Assembly (NCBI GenBank): GCA_947501935.1
Contig: CANMXU010000005.1
Coordinates: 1 to 64,000, forward strand
Source: an uncultured Alteromonadaceae bacterium
GTDB taxonomy: Bacteria; Pseudomonadota; Gammaproteobacteria; Enterobacterales; Alteromonadaceae
Direction of reading: 5' to 3'
DNA length: 64,000 nucleotides
Shown here: positions 29,526 to 39,003 of the stretch, in pieces
Layout of the letters: each line of letters begins with the position of its first letter
Position numbering within the stretch: the stretch's first letter is position 1
Made by a program: the position numbers and the translations under genes
Notes under the pieces: generated by a model
Databases searched by the model: none
Seen by the model: only the letters and a program-made list of their open reading frames with translations
Told to the model about the DNA's origin: nothing

Positions 29526-30476
29526 TTAGCGCTCTAAAACCACTGAGTTAACAATCGCTTTGGCTGTACTTACTGGAATTTTTCCAACCACGCTAATTTC
29601 AATGCCATTAACGACTTTATTAAAAGCAATAGTTGCACCGTCCATCGCGTATTCTTCAGCTCTTTGCTTAGTTTCACTCGGGCCAACGTAAACCGAAATA
29701 TCAATTAAACCATCGCTAAACAAAGCAAATTCGACCGGCTTTTTCGTCACATTAATACGATGTCTATTTGAAGCTATACGTTTGAAACCTTTTGGCATCC
29801 AATTCACTTGCCAAATAAAATCATCAACGACTACACCACTTCTAATATCAATAACTTGCGGTAATTCAGAGCTTGATAATTGCTTAAGTGTTTCGGACAG
29901 CGTATCGGTGATATCAAGGTGAGTAAACTGCACTTGTTCTAATAACTGACCTTTACGGGTAATAATTGCCAGTTTTAATGGCAAGCCAGTTTCTTGATCA
30001 AGCCATAACCAATGGCCATATCGGTGTTGATCTTTAGATTCTATTCGAACTAGTTGCGCCGTTCTACCTAGCACACGGCTACGGCCTACTGGCACAAAAA
30101 CATAGCTTGGCTCTAATAAAGAAATGTCTTGTGAAAATATCGCGGGAATAGGTCCACTGATACGCTCAGAGTTTACAGAATAAGGAGGTAATTCAGGTTC
30201 AATGTAACTTACCACGCTGCCTCTGCGTAAGATATCGCGTCGCGGACCATTTAATAAAGATAACAATTCAAGCTCGGTATTGTCTTCATTAAGACCATGA
30301 TACCAATGGTAAGGTTCAGCTTGGTTGTTTTTTACCACCACAAAAGAAGTGGTGAAATTGAGTTCTTGAAGGGATTTTGATAATCGTTCAAGCCAAGATT
30401 TGGCTTGTTCGCTTTCAAAGGCGGCGGCTGGAAAGCAAATGCAAACCAGCAGCAATACACGACTTAATTGTTTCAT
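29526..30476 (-). CDS. rseB: Periplasmic regulator of sigma-E, RseB
   Basis: RseB binds RseA in the periplasm and shields it from DegS; lipopolysaccharide signals release it. A signal peptide (cleavage after PAAA near residue 20) leads to the MucB/RseB two-domain fold, with SFVVVKNNQAEPYHWYHGLN in the first domain and WMPKGFKRIASNRH in the second. The length of 316 fits. Its ATG overlaps the rseA stop as ATGA. Confidence 0.93.
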   Translation of the reverse strand: MKQLSRVLLLVCICFPAAAFESEQAKSWLERLSKSLQELNFTTSFVVVKNNQAEPYHWYHGLNEDNTELELLSLLNGPRRDILRRGSVVSYIEPELPPYSVNSERISGPIPAIFSQDISLLEPSYVFVPVGRSRVLGRTAQLVRIESKDQHRYGHWLWLDQETGLPLKLAIITRKGQLLEQVQFTHLDITDTLSETLKQLSSSELPQVIDIRSGVVVDDFIWQVNWMPKGFKRIASNRHRINVTKKPVEFALFSDGLIDISVYVGPSETKQRAEEYAMDGATIAFNKVVNGIEISVVGKIPVSTAKAIVNSVVLER

Positions 30477-31063
30477 TTAATGGAGTCTTCAACCTTTTCT
30501 GGAGTTTCTTGAGCTGTTTGAGGAAGAGTATGTAACTTTATTTGTTGATGATGATCTGACAATAAGGCTTGGAAACGACGTTGCTGTTCAACCATGGCTT
30601 GTTTTTGTGAAACCGGCGATGTTTGCTGATAATTAAAACTTACCGGTTCAGCAAAACCAGCTAACGGATTAGTTTGCACAATTTGGTTTGGCATAATGGT
30701 TTCATTTTCAGCAACATTTTGTTGTACACCAAAAATCATCAAACCAGCTGCTGAGGCAGCAATTGCAAGTTGACCAAATGGCTTTGAAAATTGAACAACT
30801 TTAGCTTTAACAACTTGGGTGAAACCTGCAGGTTTTGCTGGAGCAAGAATAGTAACTTCTTCAGCAATGGCATCGGCAATTTTCGCAGACAAATCAAATT
30901 GCATGTTTTCTGGCACTTCATCACGAAGTACGTCACCAATTAAGTGGTAACGATCCCAAGTACCGGATAATTGTTCATCTTTGAGGAGTTCATCGAATTC
31001 ACTTTCACTTTGTTGATAATTATCAACAAGAGAAGAGACGGTCTCAAACTTACTTTCACTCAT
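30473..31063 (-). CDS. rseA: Anti-sigma-E factor RseA
   Basis: RseA holds sigma-E at the membrane until DegS and RseP cut it. The N-terminal cytoplasmic domain (SSLVDNYQQSESEFDELLKD, then WDRYHLIGDVLRDEVP) is the sigma-binding part. One membrane helix is at about 98-115 (FGQLAIAASAAGLMIFGV), followed by a Gln-rich periplasmic tail that should bind RseB. The length is 196 residues. It starts 25 nt after rpoE. Confidence 0.93.
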   Translation of the reverse strand: MSESKFETVSSLVDNYQQSESEFDELLKDEQLSGTWDRYHLIGDVLRDEVPENMQFDLSAKIADAIAEEVTILAPAKPAGFTQVVKAKVVQFSKPFGQLAIAASAAGLMIFGVQQNVAENETIMPNQIVQTNPLAGFAEPVSFNYQQTSPVSQKQAMVEQQRRFQALLSDHHQQIKLHTLPQTAQETPEKVEDSIK

Positions 31064-31088
31064 ACCTATACCTTAAAAATTTTGAACA

Positions 31089-31667
31089 TTAATGTTGCAG
31101 CAATGGTTTTATTTTTCTTTCAACAGCATCTCGAGCTCTAAATATTCTCGACCTTACTGTTCCAACCGGGCATTCCATAATTGTTGCTATATCTTCGTAA
31201 CTTAACCCTTCAAGTTCCCGTAAATTTATCGCAGTGCGTAAATCTTCAGGTAATTGTTCGATGGTATCGAACACTACTTTTTTAATTTCGTTAGTCAGTA
31301 AAACTTTTTCGGGTGATGCGTTTTCTCTAAGTGCTTCACCACCATCATAAAACTCTGCGTCTTCAATTTCAACATCGGAGCCCGGTGGTTTTCGGCCACT
31401 GGCAACCATATGGTTCTTCGCACAATTTACTGCGATACGATATAACCAAGTATAAAATGCGCTGTCGCCTCTAAAGTTTGGCAGTGCACGGTAAGCTTTA
31501 ATAAAAGCTTCTTGGGTTATGTCTGGAACATCACTATGATTTTTAACATAGCGTGAAACTAAATTTGCTACTTTATTCTGATACTTAGTCACGAGCAGAT
31601 TAAATGCGGTTTTGTCACCGCGTTGTACCCGCTCAACCAACTTTTGGTCGACGCTTTGTTCGCTCAT
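31089..31667 (-). CDS. rpoE: RNA polymerase sigma factor RpoE (sigma-E)
   Basis: This extracytoplasmic stress sigma factor has region 2 (FNLLVTKYQNKVANLVSRYV; DVPDITQEAFIKAYRALPNF; AFYTWLYRIAVNCAKNH) and region 4 (LPEDLRTAINLRELEGLSYE; IATIMECPVGTVRSRIFRAR). I chose ATG 31667 (MSEQSVDQKLVERVQRGDK) because it matches the E. coli N-terminus and is about 11 nt from an AGGAG; ATG 31676 is only 2 nt from it. That gives 192 residues (E. coli 191). It heads rseABC. Confidence 0.96.
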   Translation of the reverse strand: MSEQSVDQKLVERVQRGDKTAFNLLVTKYQNKVANLVSRYVKNHSDVPDITQEAFIKAYRALPNFRGDSAFYTWLYRIAVNCAKNHMVASGRKPPGSDVEIEDAEFYDGGEALRENASPEKVLLTNEIKKVVFDTIEQLPEDLRTAINLRELEGLSYEDIATIMECPVGTVRSRIFRARDAVERKIKPLLQH

Positions 31668-31731
31668 TCGAGCCATATCTCCTAATAACCATTAAAATCT
31701 GTTTACATCTGGCTCATGGCAAACGTATAAG

Positions 31732-31758
31732 TACGACTACACTGTTTTGAAAAAGTTC
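31732..31758 (-). promoter_or_regulatory. Candidate autoregulated sigma-E promoter of rpoE
   Basis: On the minus strand GAACTT (31758-31753) is followed by 15 nt and GTCGTA (31737-31732). This resembles the sigma-E consensus GAACTT-N15/16-TCTGA and the known rpoE promoters (GAACTTTTTCAAAA...). The -10 part is imperfect. It lies about 65 nt upstream of the chosen start codon, the usual place. Autoregulation is inferred. Confidence 0.6.
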
Positions 31759-31887
31759 TATTTTTTTTGAATTTATTTCAAATTATTTCAAAAAAATAGC
31801 CTTGCCGATATTTTAACACTGTTCGATCTGTTGATTTAGCGGTATTATTCTAAACCTGCATACAGGGTACCCCAAAAACAAACATTT

Positions 31888-33486
31888 ATGAATCAACAAC
31901 ACCATTGTGACGTATTAATTATCGGTAGTGGCGCAGCTGGCCTAACTTTAGCTTTGCATTTAGCTAAAAACGCCGATGTAGTTATTCTTAGTAAAGGCGC
32001 AATTAATGACGGCTCTACTTTTTATGCGCAAGGTGGCGTTGCTGCGGTGTTTGATGAAAATGACAGTGTTGAGTCACACGTTTCAGATACCTTAATTGCT
32101 GGCGCAGGTTTATGTGAAGAGTCAGCAGTACAATATACCGCTGAAAATGCCAAAGTCTGTTTAGAGTGGTTAATAGAACAAGGTGTTGATTTCGACCAAG
32201 AACAAGCTGAAAATGGCGAAACTCGTTATCACCTTACTCGAGAAGGCGGTCATAGCCATCGCCGTATTTTGCATGCCGCCGACGCAACAGGCCAAGCCAT
32301 TCAAACCACTCTAGTTGACCGAGTTAAATCTCATAGCCGTATTCGTATTTTTGAGCGCTATAACGCTATAGACCTTATCTGTAATAAAAGTAACGATGAA
32401 AGCCAATGTATTGGCGCTTATATTTGGAATCGAAACAGTGAAAAGGTTGAGTGTATTTCTGCGCAAAAAACTATATTAGCGACAGGCGGCGCCAGTAAAG
32501 TTTATCAATATACTTCCAACCCCGACGTTGCTAGCGGTGACGGCATTGCTATGGCATGGCGTGCAGGTTGTCGCGTGGCGAATATGGAGTTTAACCAATT
32601 TCATCCTACTTGTTTATTTCACCCTGAAGCCGGCACATTTTTATTAACTGAAGCTTTACGTGGTGAAGGAGCTATTTTACGACGCCCTGATGGTAGTCGT
32701 TTTATGCCTGCCTTTGATGAACGAGCCGAGCTTGCGCCACGAGATATTGTTGCCCGCGCGATAGACTATGAAATGAAACGCTTAGGCGCTGATTGCATGT
32801 ACCTTGACATCAGCCATAAGTCAGCCGAGTTTATTCAGCAACATTTCCCCACTATTTATGAAAAAACTAAATCGCTCGGTATAGACATTACCAAACAGCC
32901 AATGCCTGTAGTACCTGCTGCTCACTACACTTGTGGTGGCGTAATGATAAATACTCATGGCAAAACCGATATAAATAACCTCTACGCCATTGGCGAAGTT
33001 TCTTATACCGGTTTACATGGCGCAAATCGCATGGCCAGTAACTCGTTATTGGAATGTTTAGTTTTTGCCCGTGCCGCGGCTCTTGAAATAGAAAGCCAAC
33101 TTGCTGCCTCCCATAAGTTTTATCCTTTACCAGATTGGGATGATAGCCGAGTGATTAATTCTGACGAAGAAGTGGTTATTCAACATAACTGGCATGAGCT
33201 ACGATTATTTATGTGGGATTATGTTGGCATTGTTAGAACCACGAAGCGCTTAGAGCGAGCGTTACATCGAGTAGAGTTATTACAACGCGAGATTGATGAT
33301 TACTATCGTAACTTCCGCGTGAGTAATAATTTATTAGAGCTGAGAAATTTAGTGCAAGTGGCCGAATTAATTATTCATAGTGCCATGGCGAGAAAAGAAA
33401 GCCGAGGTTTGCATTACACCTTAGACTTTCCAGAGCTAAGCGATACCGCCCAAATAACCATACTTACCCCTAGCGGTAACGATTAA
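31888..33486 (+). CDS. nadB: L-aspartate oxidase NadB
   Basis: NadB oxidises L-aspartate to iminoaspartate with FAD, the first step of de novo NAD synthesis. The FAD-binding motif is at the start ([19 protein letters not shown]). Family motifs [45 protein letters not shown] and the C-terminal helical domain ([30 protein letters not shown]) are all intact. The 532-residue length is standard. It diverges from rpoE, as in E. coli; nadA and nadC are not here. Confidence 0.97.
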   Translation: MNQQHHCDVLIIGSGAAGLTLALHLAKNADVVILSKGAINDGSTFYAQGGVAAVFDENDSVESHVSDTLIAGAGLCEESAVQYTAENAKVCLEWLIEQGVDFDQEQAENGETRYHLTREGGHSHRRILHAADATGQAIQTTLVDRVKSHSRIRIFERYNAIDLICNKSNDESQCIGAYIWNRNSEKVECISAQKTILATGGASKVYQYTSNPDVASGDGIAMAWRAGCRVANMEFNQFHPTCLFHPEAGTFLLTEALRGEGAILRRPDGSRFMPAFDERAELAPRDIVARAIDYEMKRLGADCMYLDISHKSAEFIQQHFPTIYEKTKSLGIDITKQPMPVVPAAHYTCGGVMINTHGKTDINNLYAIGEVSYTGLHGANRMASNSLLECLVFARAAALEIESQLAASHKFYPLPDWDDSRVINSDEEVVIQHNWHELRLFMWDYVGIVRTTKRLERALHRVELLQREIDDYYRNFRVSNNLLELRNLVQVAELIIHSAMARKESRGLHYTLDFPELSDTAQITILTPSGND

Positions 33487-33535
33487 AGACTAGCTGCACT
33501 AGCTAGTATTAAATGCTCTAAATCTTAATACCCAA

Positions 33536-34099
33536 TTAAGGATGTTCAGTATTGATTTGGTAATTAATTATTCGGGTTAGACGGGAAAAGCTTTGCGCTG
33601 ATAAACACAGCTTAGGAATGAAAATACGTTTTATTATGTCAGTTTCTGTCGCATTAAAAATCAGCCAACAGCCGATAAAACTGCTTCGACTTTGACGCTG
33701 CAATTGCCAATGAATGTGCTCAGCCATTTCAACTTTTGAATCAACCGGCTCACTTCCCAATAGCTGACCATCCATAAGCCTTCTATCCAAAAGTTCATTA
33801 GTTGAAAGTTCACATCGCCCTTTACTATCAATACTCAGCCACCTAGCGGCGAATAATAGCTTACCCTGTGCCTGAGTATTTAAGGTGAAACGAGCAATAA
33901 AGTAGCTCATCAGCAAAACCACAGCCAGCGCAAAAAGTACATGCTGGGAAATAAAAACCACTACAGCAACCACCAGCCATAATAACAAGCAAGGTATTAG
34001 CTTATAGTAATAAAGTGCTTTTACTTCAATATCAAACTTTGACGCGTTTGAGAATAAATTGCACCATGGCGTTAAGGTCTTTGTCTTCACATTCTTCAT
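33536..34099 (-). CDS. ygfX: YgfX (CptA)-like membrane protein
   Basis: The protein has a hydrophobic hairpin (YYYKLIPCLLLWLVVAVVVF and HVLFALAVVLLMSYFIA) and then a soluble beta-rich part, as in YgfX, encoded next to sdhE in most gammaproteobacteria and reported as a membrane partner of it. Similarity is by layout more than by a strong motif. The start is unsure: ATG 34099 gives a 68-nt overlap with sdhE; a shorter non-ATG start near the sdhE stop would fit the usual size better. Confidence 0.6.
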   Translation of the reverse strand: MKNVKTKTLTPWCNLFSNASKFDIEVKALYYYKLIPCLLLWLVVAVVVFISQHVLFALAVVLLMSYFIARFTLNTQAQGKLLFAARWLSIDSKGRCELSTNELLDRRLMDGQLLGSEPVDSKVEMAEHIHWQLQRQSRSSFIGCWLIFNATETDIIKRIFIPKLCLSAQSFSRLTRIINYQINTEHP

Positions 34100-34283
34100 G
34101 CCCCATAAACCAAGCAAACAACTCAGGATCTTGGCATTCAAGTAAACGTTCAAATGTTGCTTGTTCAGGTTTACTTAAATGCTCGTAAGCCTCTTCAACA
34201 AAAGGCATAAACAACACGTCTAACTCTAACATCCCACGGCGGCAAGCCCATCGTAAACGCGCTTTATTTTCAGCTAATGACAT
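34032..34283 (-). CDS. sdhE: FAD assembly factor SdhE
   Basis: SdhE promotes covalent FAD attachment to SdhA and FrdA. The family motif RLRWACRRGMLELDVLFMPF with the RGMxELD core is exact, followed by FERLLECQDPELFAWFMGHE. ATG 34283 (MSLAENKARL) gives 83 residues; an upstream ATG at 34298 would add five. It is paired with ygfX downstream and divergent from ygfZ, the classic ygfZ/ygfY-ygfX locus. Confidence 0.93.
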   Translation of the reverse strand: MSLAENKARLRWACRRGMLELDVLFMPFVEEAYEHLSKPEQATFERLLECQDPELFAWFMGHEECEDKDLNAMVQFILKRVKV

Positions 34284-34450
34284 ATAACACCAATACAAAT
34301 TAAAACTAGCGCCATTGTAGCAAGTTCACAAATAAAATCGCCAGTTTTCTGTTACTCTTGATCATATAATTATCAGCTGTTTTGCTTGTTTTTTGAAAAG
34401 TTGCCCTCATTGCTATATTAAGCCCACGCACTTTAAAAAATAAAGAAGCC

Positions 34451-35431
34451 ATGACCCTAATTACCGATAGTAGTAATCCAACCTTTGATCAACTTCCTGA
34501 AACTTATTGCATCGCTTTAGATAACTTCAGTGCCATTTCATTAACTGGTGAAGAAAAGAGTAAATATTTGCAAGGACAAGTTACCTGCGACGTTAATGCG
34601 CTTGGTGAACAGCAGCTTGAACATGGCGCTCATTGTAACGCCAAAGGCAAAGTATTTTCAGTATTTCGCTTAATAAATCGTGATGACGCCTTGTTACTTA
34701 TGCAAGCTAAAACCAGTATTGGCGCATCACTTACTGAATTACAAAAATTTGGGGTTTTTGCTAAAGTTACCATTAATGAAACAGAGCAACTACATTTTGC
34801 CGCTGTAGCCGGTGCGCAAGCCGCTAATATTATTCAAACAACATTTTCAGTAACCCCTGACAACTTAAGCCCTGTTGTGCAAGTAGGTTCAACTACTGTC
34901 GTTTATATTGCCGGTAATACGCCGCGTTATTTACTGGTTGACTCAGCAGAGCAAATTACCGCACACCTTCAACAAATTAACTTACCGGTATTTAGCCAAA
35001 ACGTTTGGCAATTATTAGAAATAAAAGAAGGCTTCCCAAATTTATCTGAGCCAAGCATAGACGAATTTGTTCCGCAAATGCTCAACGTGCAAGCCATTGG
35101 CGGTATCAGCTTTAATAAAGGTTGTTACCTAGGCCAAGAAACTGTGGCTAGAATGCAATATTTAGGTAAAAACAAACGCGCCTTATTTGCCCTTGAAGGA
35201 GATAACGAACAAGCAGTTGCCGCTGGTGATATTATTGAAAAACAATTAGGTGAAAACTGGCGCCGCGCAGGTGAAGTTATTTTAAGTTATCAAGCTGACT
35301 CAGGCATAAGTACCTTACAAGCTGTGCTTACTAGCGACATTAGCAACGATGACACCTTACGCTTAAAAGCTAATCAAGCGCCGCTAAGCTTATTGCAGCT
35401 TCCTTATTCACTTACTGAAGCAACAAGCTAA
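34451..35431 (+). CDS. ygfZ: Folate-binding tRNA-modifying factor YgfZ
   Basis: YgfZ is a folate-binding protein of the GcvT fold needed for some Fe-S enzymes such as MiaB. The hallmark KGCYLGQETVARMQYLGKNKR motif is present near residues 225-245, including the Cys. The opening SLTGEEKSKYLQGQVTCDVN is also typical. Length is 326, as in E. coli. It is divergent from sdhE over about 170 nt. Confidence 0.94.
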   Translation: MTLITDSSNPTFDQLPETYCIALDNFSAISLTGEEKSKYLQGQVTCDVNALGEQQLEHGAHCNAKGKVFSVFRLINRDDALLLMQAKTSIGASLTELQKFGVFAKVTINETEQLHFAAVAGAQAANIIQTTFSVTPDNLSPVVQVGSTTVVYIAGNTPRYLLVDSAEQITAHLQQINLPVFSQNVWQLLEIKEGFPNLSEPSIDEFVPQMLNVQAIGGISFNKGCYLGQETVARMQYLGKNKRALFALEGDNEQAVAAGDIIEKQLGENWRRAGEVILSYQADSGISTLQAVLTSDISNDDTLRLKANQAPLSLLQLPYSLTEATS

Positions 35432-35513
35432 ATTCAGGCTAAGCTTGTTGAAAGTAAATTCAAACATTTATTAAAACATTACACAGAAATTAAATAGAAA
35501 ATAGGACCCCTAC

Positions 35514-36002
35514 ATGAAAATTGCTCCAAATAAAGTTGTTGTTATGCACTACGCAGTTTCAGACAGCGAAGATACACTAATCGACAGCTCATACGATCAT
35601 TCTCCTTTAGCGATTATTCATGGCACAGGGTATCTTATCCCGGGTCTTGAAGACGCACTTATTGACCACGTAGTAGGTGATAAATTTGAAGTAGAAGTTC
35701 CATCAGATAAAGCTTACGGCGAACGTCATGATGGCTTTGTCCAAACTATTGCTAAAGAAATGTTCGCTGAAATTGAAGACCTCGCCGTAGGCAGCCAACT
35801 TCGTGCAACTACCGACGAAGGTGAGCAAACAGTAATAGTGATTGATGTAACTGACGATGAAATAACCGTTGATGGTAACCACCCTCTTGCTGGTATTGAC
35901 TTAAAATTTGATGTTGAAATTTTAGAAATTCGTGATGCAACTGAAGACGAGCTTGCCCACGGCCATGTACATGGTGAAGGCGGCTGTGGTCATAACCACT
36001 AA
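35514..36002 (+). CDS. FKBP-type peptidyl-prolyl isomerase, SlyD-like
   Basis: The protein is 162 residues, with the split FKBP domain and an inserted IF flap: KVVVMHYAVSDSEDTLIDSS, PLAIIHGTGYLIPGLEDAL, then VEVPSDKAYGERHDG. It should catalyse proline isomerisation and act as a chaperone in the cytoplasm. The C-terminus has a short metal-binding-like tail, GHVHGEGGCGHNH, much shorter than E. coli SlyD's. The true slyD may be elsewhere, so I leave the symbol empty. A perfect terminator follows. Confidence 0.88.
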   Translation: MKIAPNKVVVMHYAVSDSEDTLIDSSYDHSPLAIIHGTGYLIPGLEDALIDHVVGDKFEVEVPSDKAYGERHDGFVQTIAKEMFAEIEDLAVGSQLRATTDEGEQTVIVIDVTDDEITVDGNHPLAGIDLKFDVEILEIRDATEDELAHGHVHGEGGCGHNH

Positions 36003-36021
36003 GCGTTCTGCTTCATAAAAA

Positions 36022-36057
36022 TAGTCACAAAAAAAGCGCTCAATTGAGCGCTTTTTT
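36022..36057. terminator. Bidirectional terminator, copy 1 of a near-identical pair
   Basis: AAAAAGCGCTCAA/TTGAGCGCTTTTT (36031-36057) is a perfect palindrome with T-runs on both strands. It ends the SlyD-like gene on the plus strand and the binding-protein gene on the minus strand. With the eight bases before it (TAGTCACA), it nearly repeats 37133-37168. Confidence 0.92.
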
Positions 36058-36078
36058 GTTACCCTGTTTTCCTTAATG

Positions 36079-36963
36079 CTACATTGCATTGAGGATTTTC
36101 CAACTTTGAGGTTTTTTTTGTAAGAGGTTAATCTCTTGATAATACTTATTGATCAGACCTTTCGCGCGTAAGATCTTCAGCCCTTCTTCTAAGGCGTTAA
36201 AGACAATTGTACCATTAGCATGTTTTTTAGAAACAATAAAATGCCGTGCGCCAGCTAATTCTAACGCAACGTTAGGGACGAGCTTTAGCTCTATTCCGTT
36301 AAGAAAACGATTTTTATTTTCTCTTTTAGGTATATCCAATAAGGTAAAATCAATATGCCGAAACTTTATTTGTTTGAATATGGAGTCGTAATCATGCGCT
36401 AATACTAAGGTATTTAATTGGAGTTTCTGCAATGTAATTATATCTTGAGACCAAGCCATATGAATAACGGCCGAAAATTGTTGTAATTGCTCAAGCGAAG
36501 TAACGTTCATCAGTTCATAATTTGATGGTAAGCCATAAATCCCTTTGATTATTTCTCGTGGTGCTATGATAACTGAGCTCATATAAGCATCATCATTAAA
36601 GGTCTCTGGATATGCTGTTAGACTAGAAATTACCGCATTACCTTCTTTTACTAACCAAAAACCACGTTCTGCATTAGGGCTGTTAATAAACTTATACTCT
36701 ATAGGTAAACCGGCAGCATGTAATGCTTGTTTAATAATAATAAGGTTAGCAACCCCCTGAGTCATGTCTTTAGCAATCAGGGTGGTAATATCTTCAGCCG
36801 GTTTGTTTTTAGCTAAGAGAAAGCGTTGATACCTTTGTTCCAGACCTTCTCCCACGGCGACCGGTACCAGCATAGCGGCATACATGAAGCCACTATAACT
36901 TAAAGTAAATAATAGTAAGCCTAAATAAAAGCTTGTTAGCACTCTACTCATTAAAATCACCAT
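36079..36963 (-). CDS. Periplasmic substrate-binding-domain protein (PBP-2-like)
   Basis: After a signal-peptide-like helix (SFYLGLLLFTLSYSGFMYAA) come features of an amino-acid-type extracellular solute-binding domain: ITTLIAKDMTQGVANLIIIK, YKFINSPNAERGFWLVKEGN, TSLEQLQQFSAVIH and ARHFIVSKKHANG. No permease or ATPase gene is adjacent and no output domain is fused, so it is an orphan of unknown ligand. I chose ATG 36963, which has an AGG about 7 nt upstream; GTG 37017 is the longest option. Terminators of almost the same sequence flank it. Confidence 0.7.
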   Translation of the reverse strand: MVILMSRVLTSFYLGLLLFTLSYSGFMYAAMLVPVAVGEGLEQRYQRFLLAKNKPAEDITTLIAKDMTQGVANLIIIKQALHAAGLPIEYKFINSPNAERGFWLVKEGNAVISSLTAYPETFNDDAYMSSVIIAPREIIKGIYGLPSNYELMNVTSLEQLQQFSAVIHMAWSQDIITLQKLQLNTLVLAHDYDSIFKQIKFRHIDFTLLDIPKRENKNRFLNGIELKLVPNVALELAGARHFIVSKKHANGTIVFNALEEGLKILRAKGLINKYYQEINLLQKKPQSWKILNAM

Positions 36964-37132
36964 AAAAGAACCTGTAACAATACATTTATTCTCATTTACA
37001 AACTGATTAAATAGCACTCTCTATCACTATAACGGTTTTGCAAACTAAATCTATGTATTAATAACCCACATGTGCTCCCTACTTCGCGCTATTAGTCACA
37101 AACGAGAACAAACTGAATCGACCAGATTTACC

Positions 37133-37169
37133 TAGCCACAAAAAAAGCGCTCAATTGAGCGCTTTTTTA
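37133..37169. terminator. Bidirectional terminator, copy 2, downstream of lysS
   Basis: The same perfect palindrome as at 36031-36057 (AAAAAGCGCTCAA...) with the preceding TAGCCACA. It should end lysS transcription on the minus strand. Confidence 0.9.
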
Positions 37170-37177
37170 ATGTGTAC

Positions 37178-37246
37178 TTTTTACTTTTAGCTTTTTACTT
37201 TCAGCTTACAGCTTACAGCTTATTGCTTATAGCTTCCAACTTGCAG
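37178..37246. repeat. Degenerate heptamer repeats (CAGCTTA-like) beyond the lysS 3' end
   Basis: About seven imperfect copies of a 7-base unit (TTTAGCT, TTCAGCT, TACAGCT, TACAGCT, TATTGCT, TATAGCT, TGCAGCT) lie in this short stretch between the terminator and lysS. It is non-coding; it looks like a slipped-strand simple repeat. Confidence 0.6.
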
Positions 37247-37252
37247 CTATGA

Positions 37253-38815
37253 TTATTCTGCTAAAGGACGCATGTGTGGGAATAAGATCACGTCTTTAAT
37301 GGTTGGTGAGTCAGTAAATAACATCACTAAACGGTCGATACCGATACCTTCACCCGCTGTTGGTGGTAAGCCGTATTCAAGTGCTTGAATGTAGTCAGCG
37401 TCAAAGTGCATGGCTTCATCATCACCGGCATCTTTACCTTCAACTTGGTTTTGGAAACGTGCGGCTTGGTCTTCTGCATCATTTAGCTCAGAGAAACCGT
37501 TCGCTAATTCACGACCACCAACAAAAAATTCAAAACGGTCAGTAATAAATGGGTTTTCATCGTTACGACGTGCCAGTGGTGAAACTTCCCACGGGTATTC
37601 AGTGATAAACGTTGGTTGATCTAATAAATGCTCAGCCACTTCTTCGAAGATTTCACAAATGTATTTACCCGGGCCCCATACTTTCGATGCATCGGTTTCT
37701 TTAACGCCAACGGCTTTTGCCATCGCTTTTAATGCGTCGAAGTTTTCTTCTGGGTTACGCAATACATTTTCGTCTATTACTTCACCATGAACAGGCTTGC
37801 CGTATTTTAAAATCGCGTCAACCATAGATAAGCGTGCAAACGGTTGACCAAAGTCATAGAACTTTTCTTCAACCACTTCGCCGTCAGCATTTTTCACGGT
37901 GTTACGAATAACGCTTGTGCCCATTACGTCTTGGGCTAACGTACGTAACATGTCTTCGGTTAGGTTCATTAGGTCGTTGTAATCAGCGTACGCTTGGTAG
38001 AATTCGATCATGGTGAATTCTGGGTTATGACGCGTAGATAAACCTTCGTTACGGAAGTTACGGTTGATCTCAAATACTTTTTCGAAACCACCAACCACTA
38101 AACGCTTAAGGTAAAGCTCTGGCGCAATACGCATAAACATTTGAATGTCTAGGGCATTGTGGAAAGTTTCAAACGGTTTAGCCGTTGCGCCACCTGGAAT
38201 GGTTTGTAGCATTGGCGTTTCAACTTCCATAAAATCACGGTCGGTTAAGAACTTGCGAATGCCGTCTACAATTTTTGAACGAATTTTAAAGGTATTACGG
38301 GTATCTTCATTGATGATCAAATCAACATAACGCTGACGATACTTAGTTTCAACGTCAGATAAGCCGTGGAATTTTTCTGGTAACGGACGAAGCGACTTAG
38401 TTAATAAGCTGTATTCTTCCATGTTCACGTAAAGATCGCCTTTACCTGATTTATGTAAAACACCTTTAACGCCCACGATATCGCCAATGTCTAAGGTTCC
38501 CCAACGGGCTTTAATATCTTTTTGTACGGTTTTTTCAGCATATGACTGAATACGGCCAGACATATCTTGTAGTACCAAAAACGGACCACGTTTTGCCATA
38601 ACACGACCAGCAACAGCATAAGTTACTTGAAGCTCCTCAAGCTCTTCTTTGGTTTTTTCGCCATGTTCAGCTTGAATATCAGCGGCGTAATGTTCGCGGT
38701 CAAAGTCATTTGGATGACCGTTGGCTGGACAATTCTCACGAATTTTTTCAAGTTTGCTACGACGCTCGGCAATGAGTTTATTCTCTTCTTGCGCTACTTT
38801 TGCTTGGTCTGTCAT
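37253..38815 (-). CDS. lysS: Lysyl-tRNA synthetase, class II
   Basis: LysS charges tRNA-Lys. An OB-fold anticodon-binding domain ([20 protein letters not shown]) is followed by class II motif 1, motif 2 ([20 protein letters not shown]) and motif 3 ([14 protein letters not shown]). The 520-residue length is slightly over E. coli's 505. It follows prfB on the same strand by about 190 nt, the conserved prfB-lysS order. Confidence 0.97.
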   Translation of the reverse strand: MTDQAKVAQEENKLIAERRSKLEKIRENCPANGHPNDFDREHYAADIQAEHGEKTKEELEELQVTYAVAGRVMAKRGPFLVLQDMSGRIQSYAEKTVQKDIKARWGTLDIGDIVGVKGVLHKSGKGDLYVNMEEYSLLTKSLRPLPEKFHGLSDVETKYRQRYVDLIINEDTRNTFKIRSKIVDGIRKFLTDRDFMEVETPMLQTIPGGATAKPFETFHNALDIQMFMRIAPELYLKRLVVGGFEKVFEINRNFRNEGLSTRHNPEFTMIEFYQAYADYNDLMNLTEDMLRTLAQDVMGTSVIRNTVKNADGEVVEEKFYDFGQPFARLSMVDAILKYGKPVHGEVIDENVLRNPEENFDALKAMAKAVGVKETDASKVWGPGKYICEIFEEVAEHLLDQPTFITEYPWEVSPLARRNDENPFITDRFEFFVGGRELANGFSELNDAEDQAARFQNQVEGKDAGDDEAMHFDADYIQALEYGLPPTAGEGIGIDRLVMLFTDSPTIKDVILFPHMRPLAE

Positions 38816-39003
38816 TTTTAATTTCTCAATTTTAGCTGTTTATTTACCCCAGTTTTCACTGGGATGTAAATTAAAATAAATATTTCATAAATTGAATTAA
38901 CGCTAAGTTATTAACATTAATTCAAGGAGAATACGCGCAGCATAAATTTTTATGTGAGCATATTCGACGCAGAAGTTATGTTTAATAACAACGCGTTAAA
39001 AAT

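Noticed and set aside
37178..37246. Possible CRISPR-like repeat array
   Set aside because: Units are about 7 nt without spacers or cas genes; it is a simple sequence repeat.
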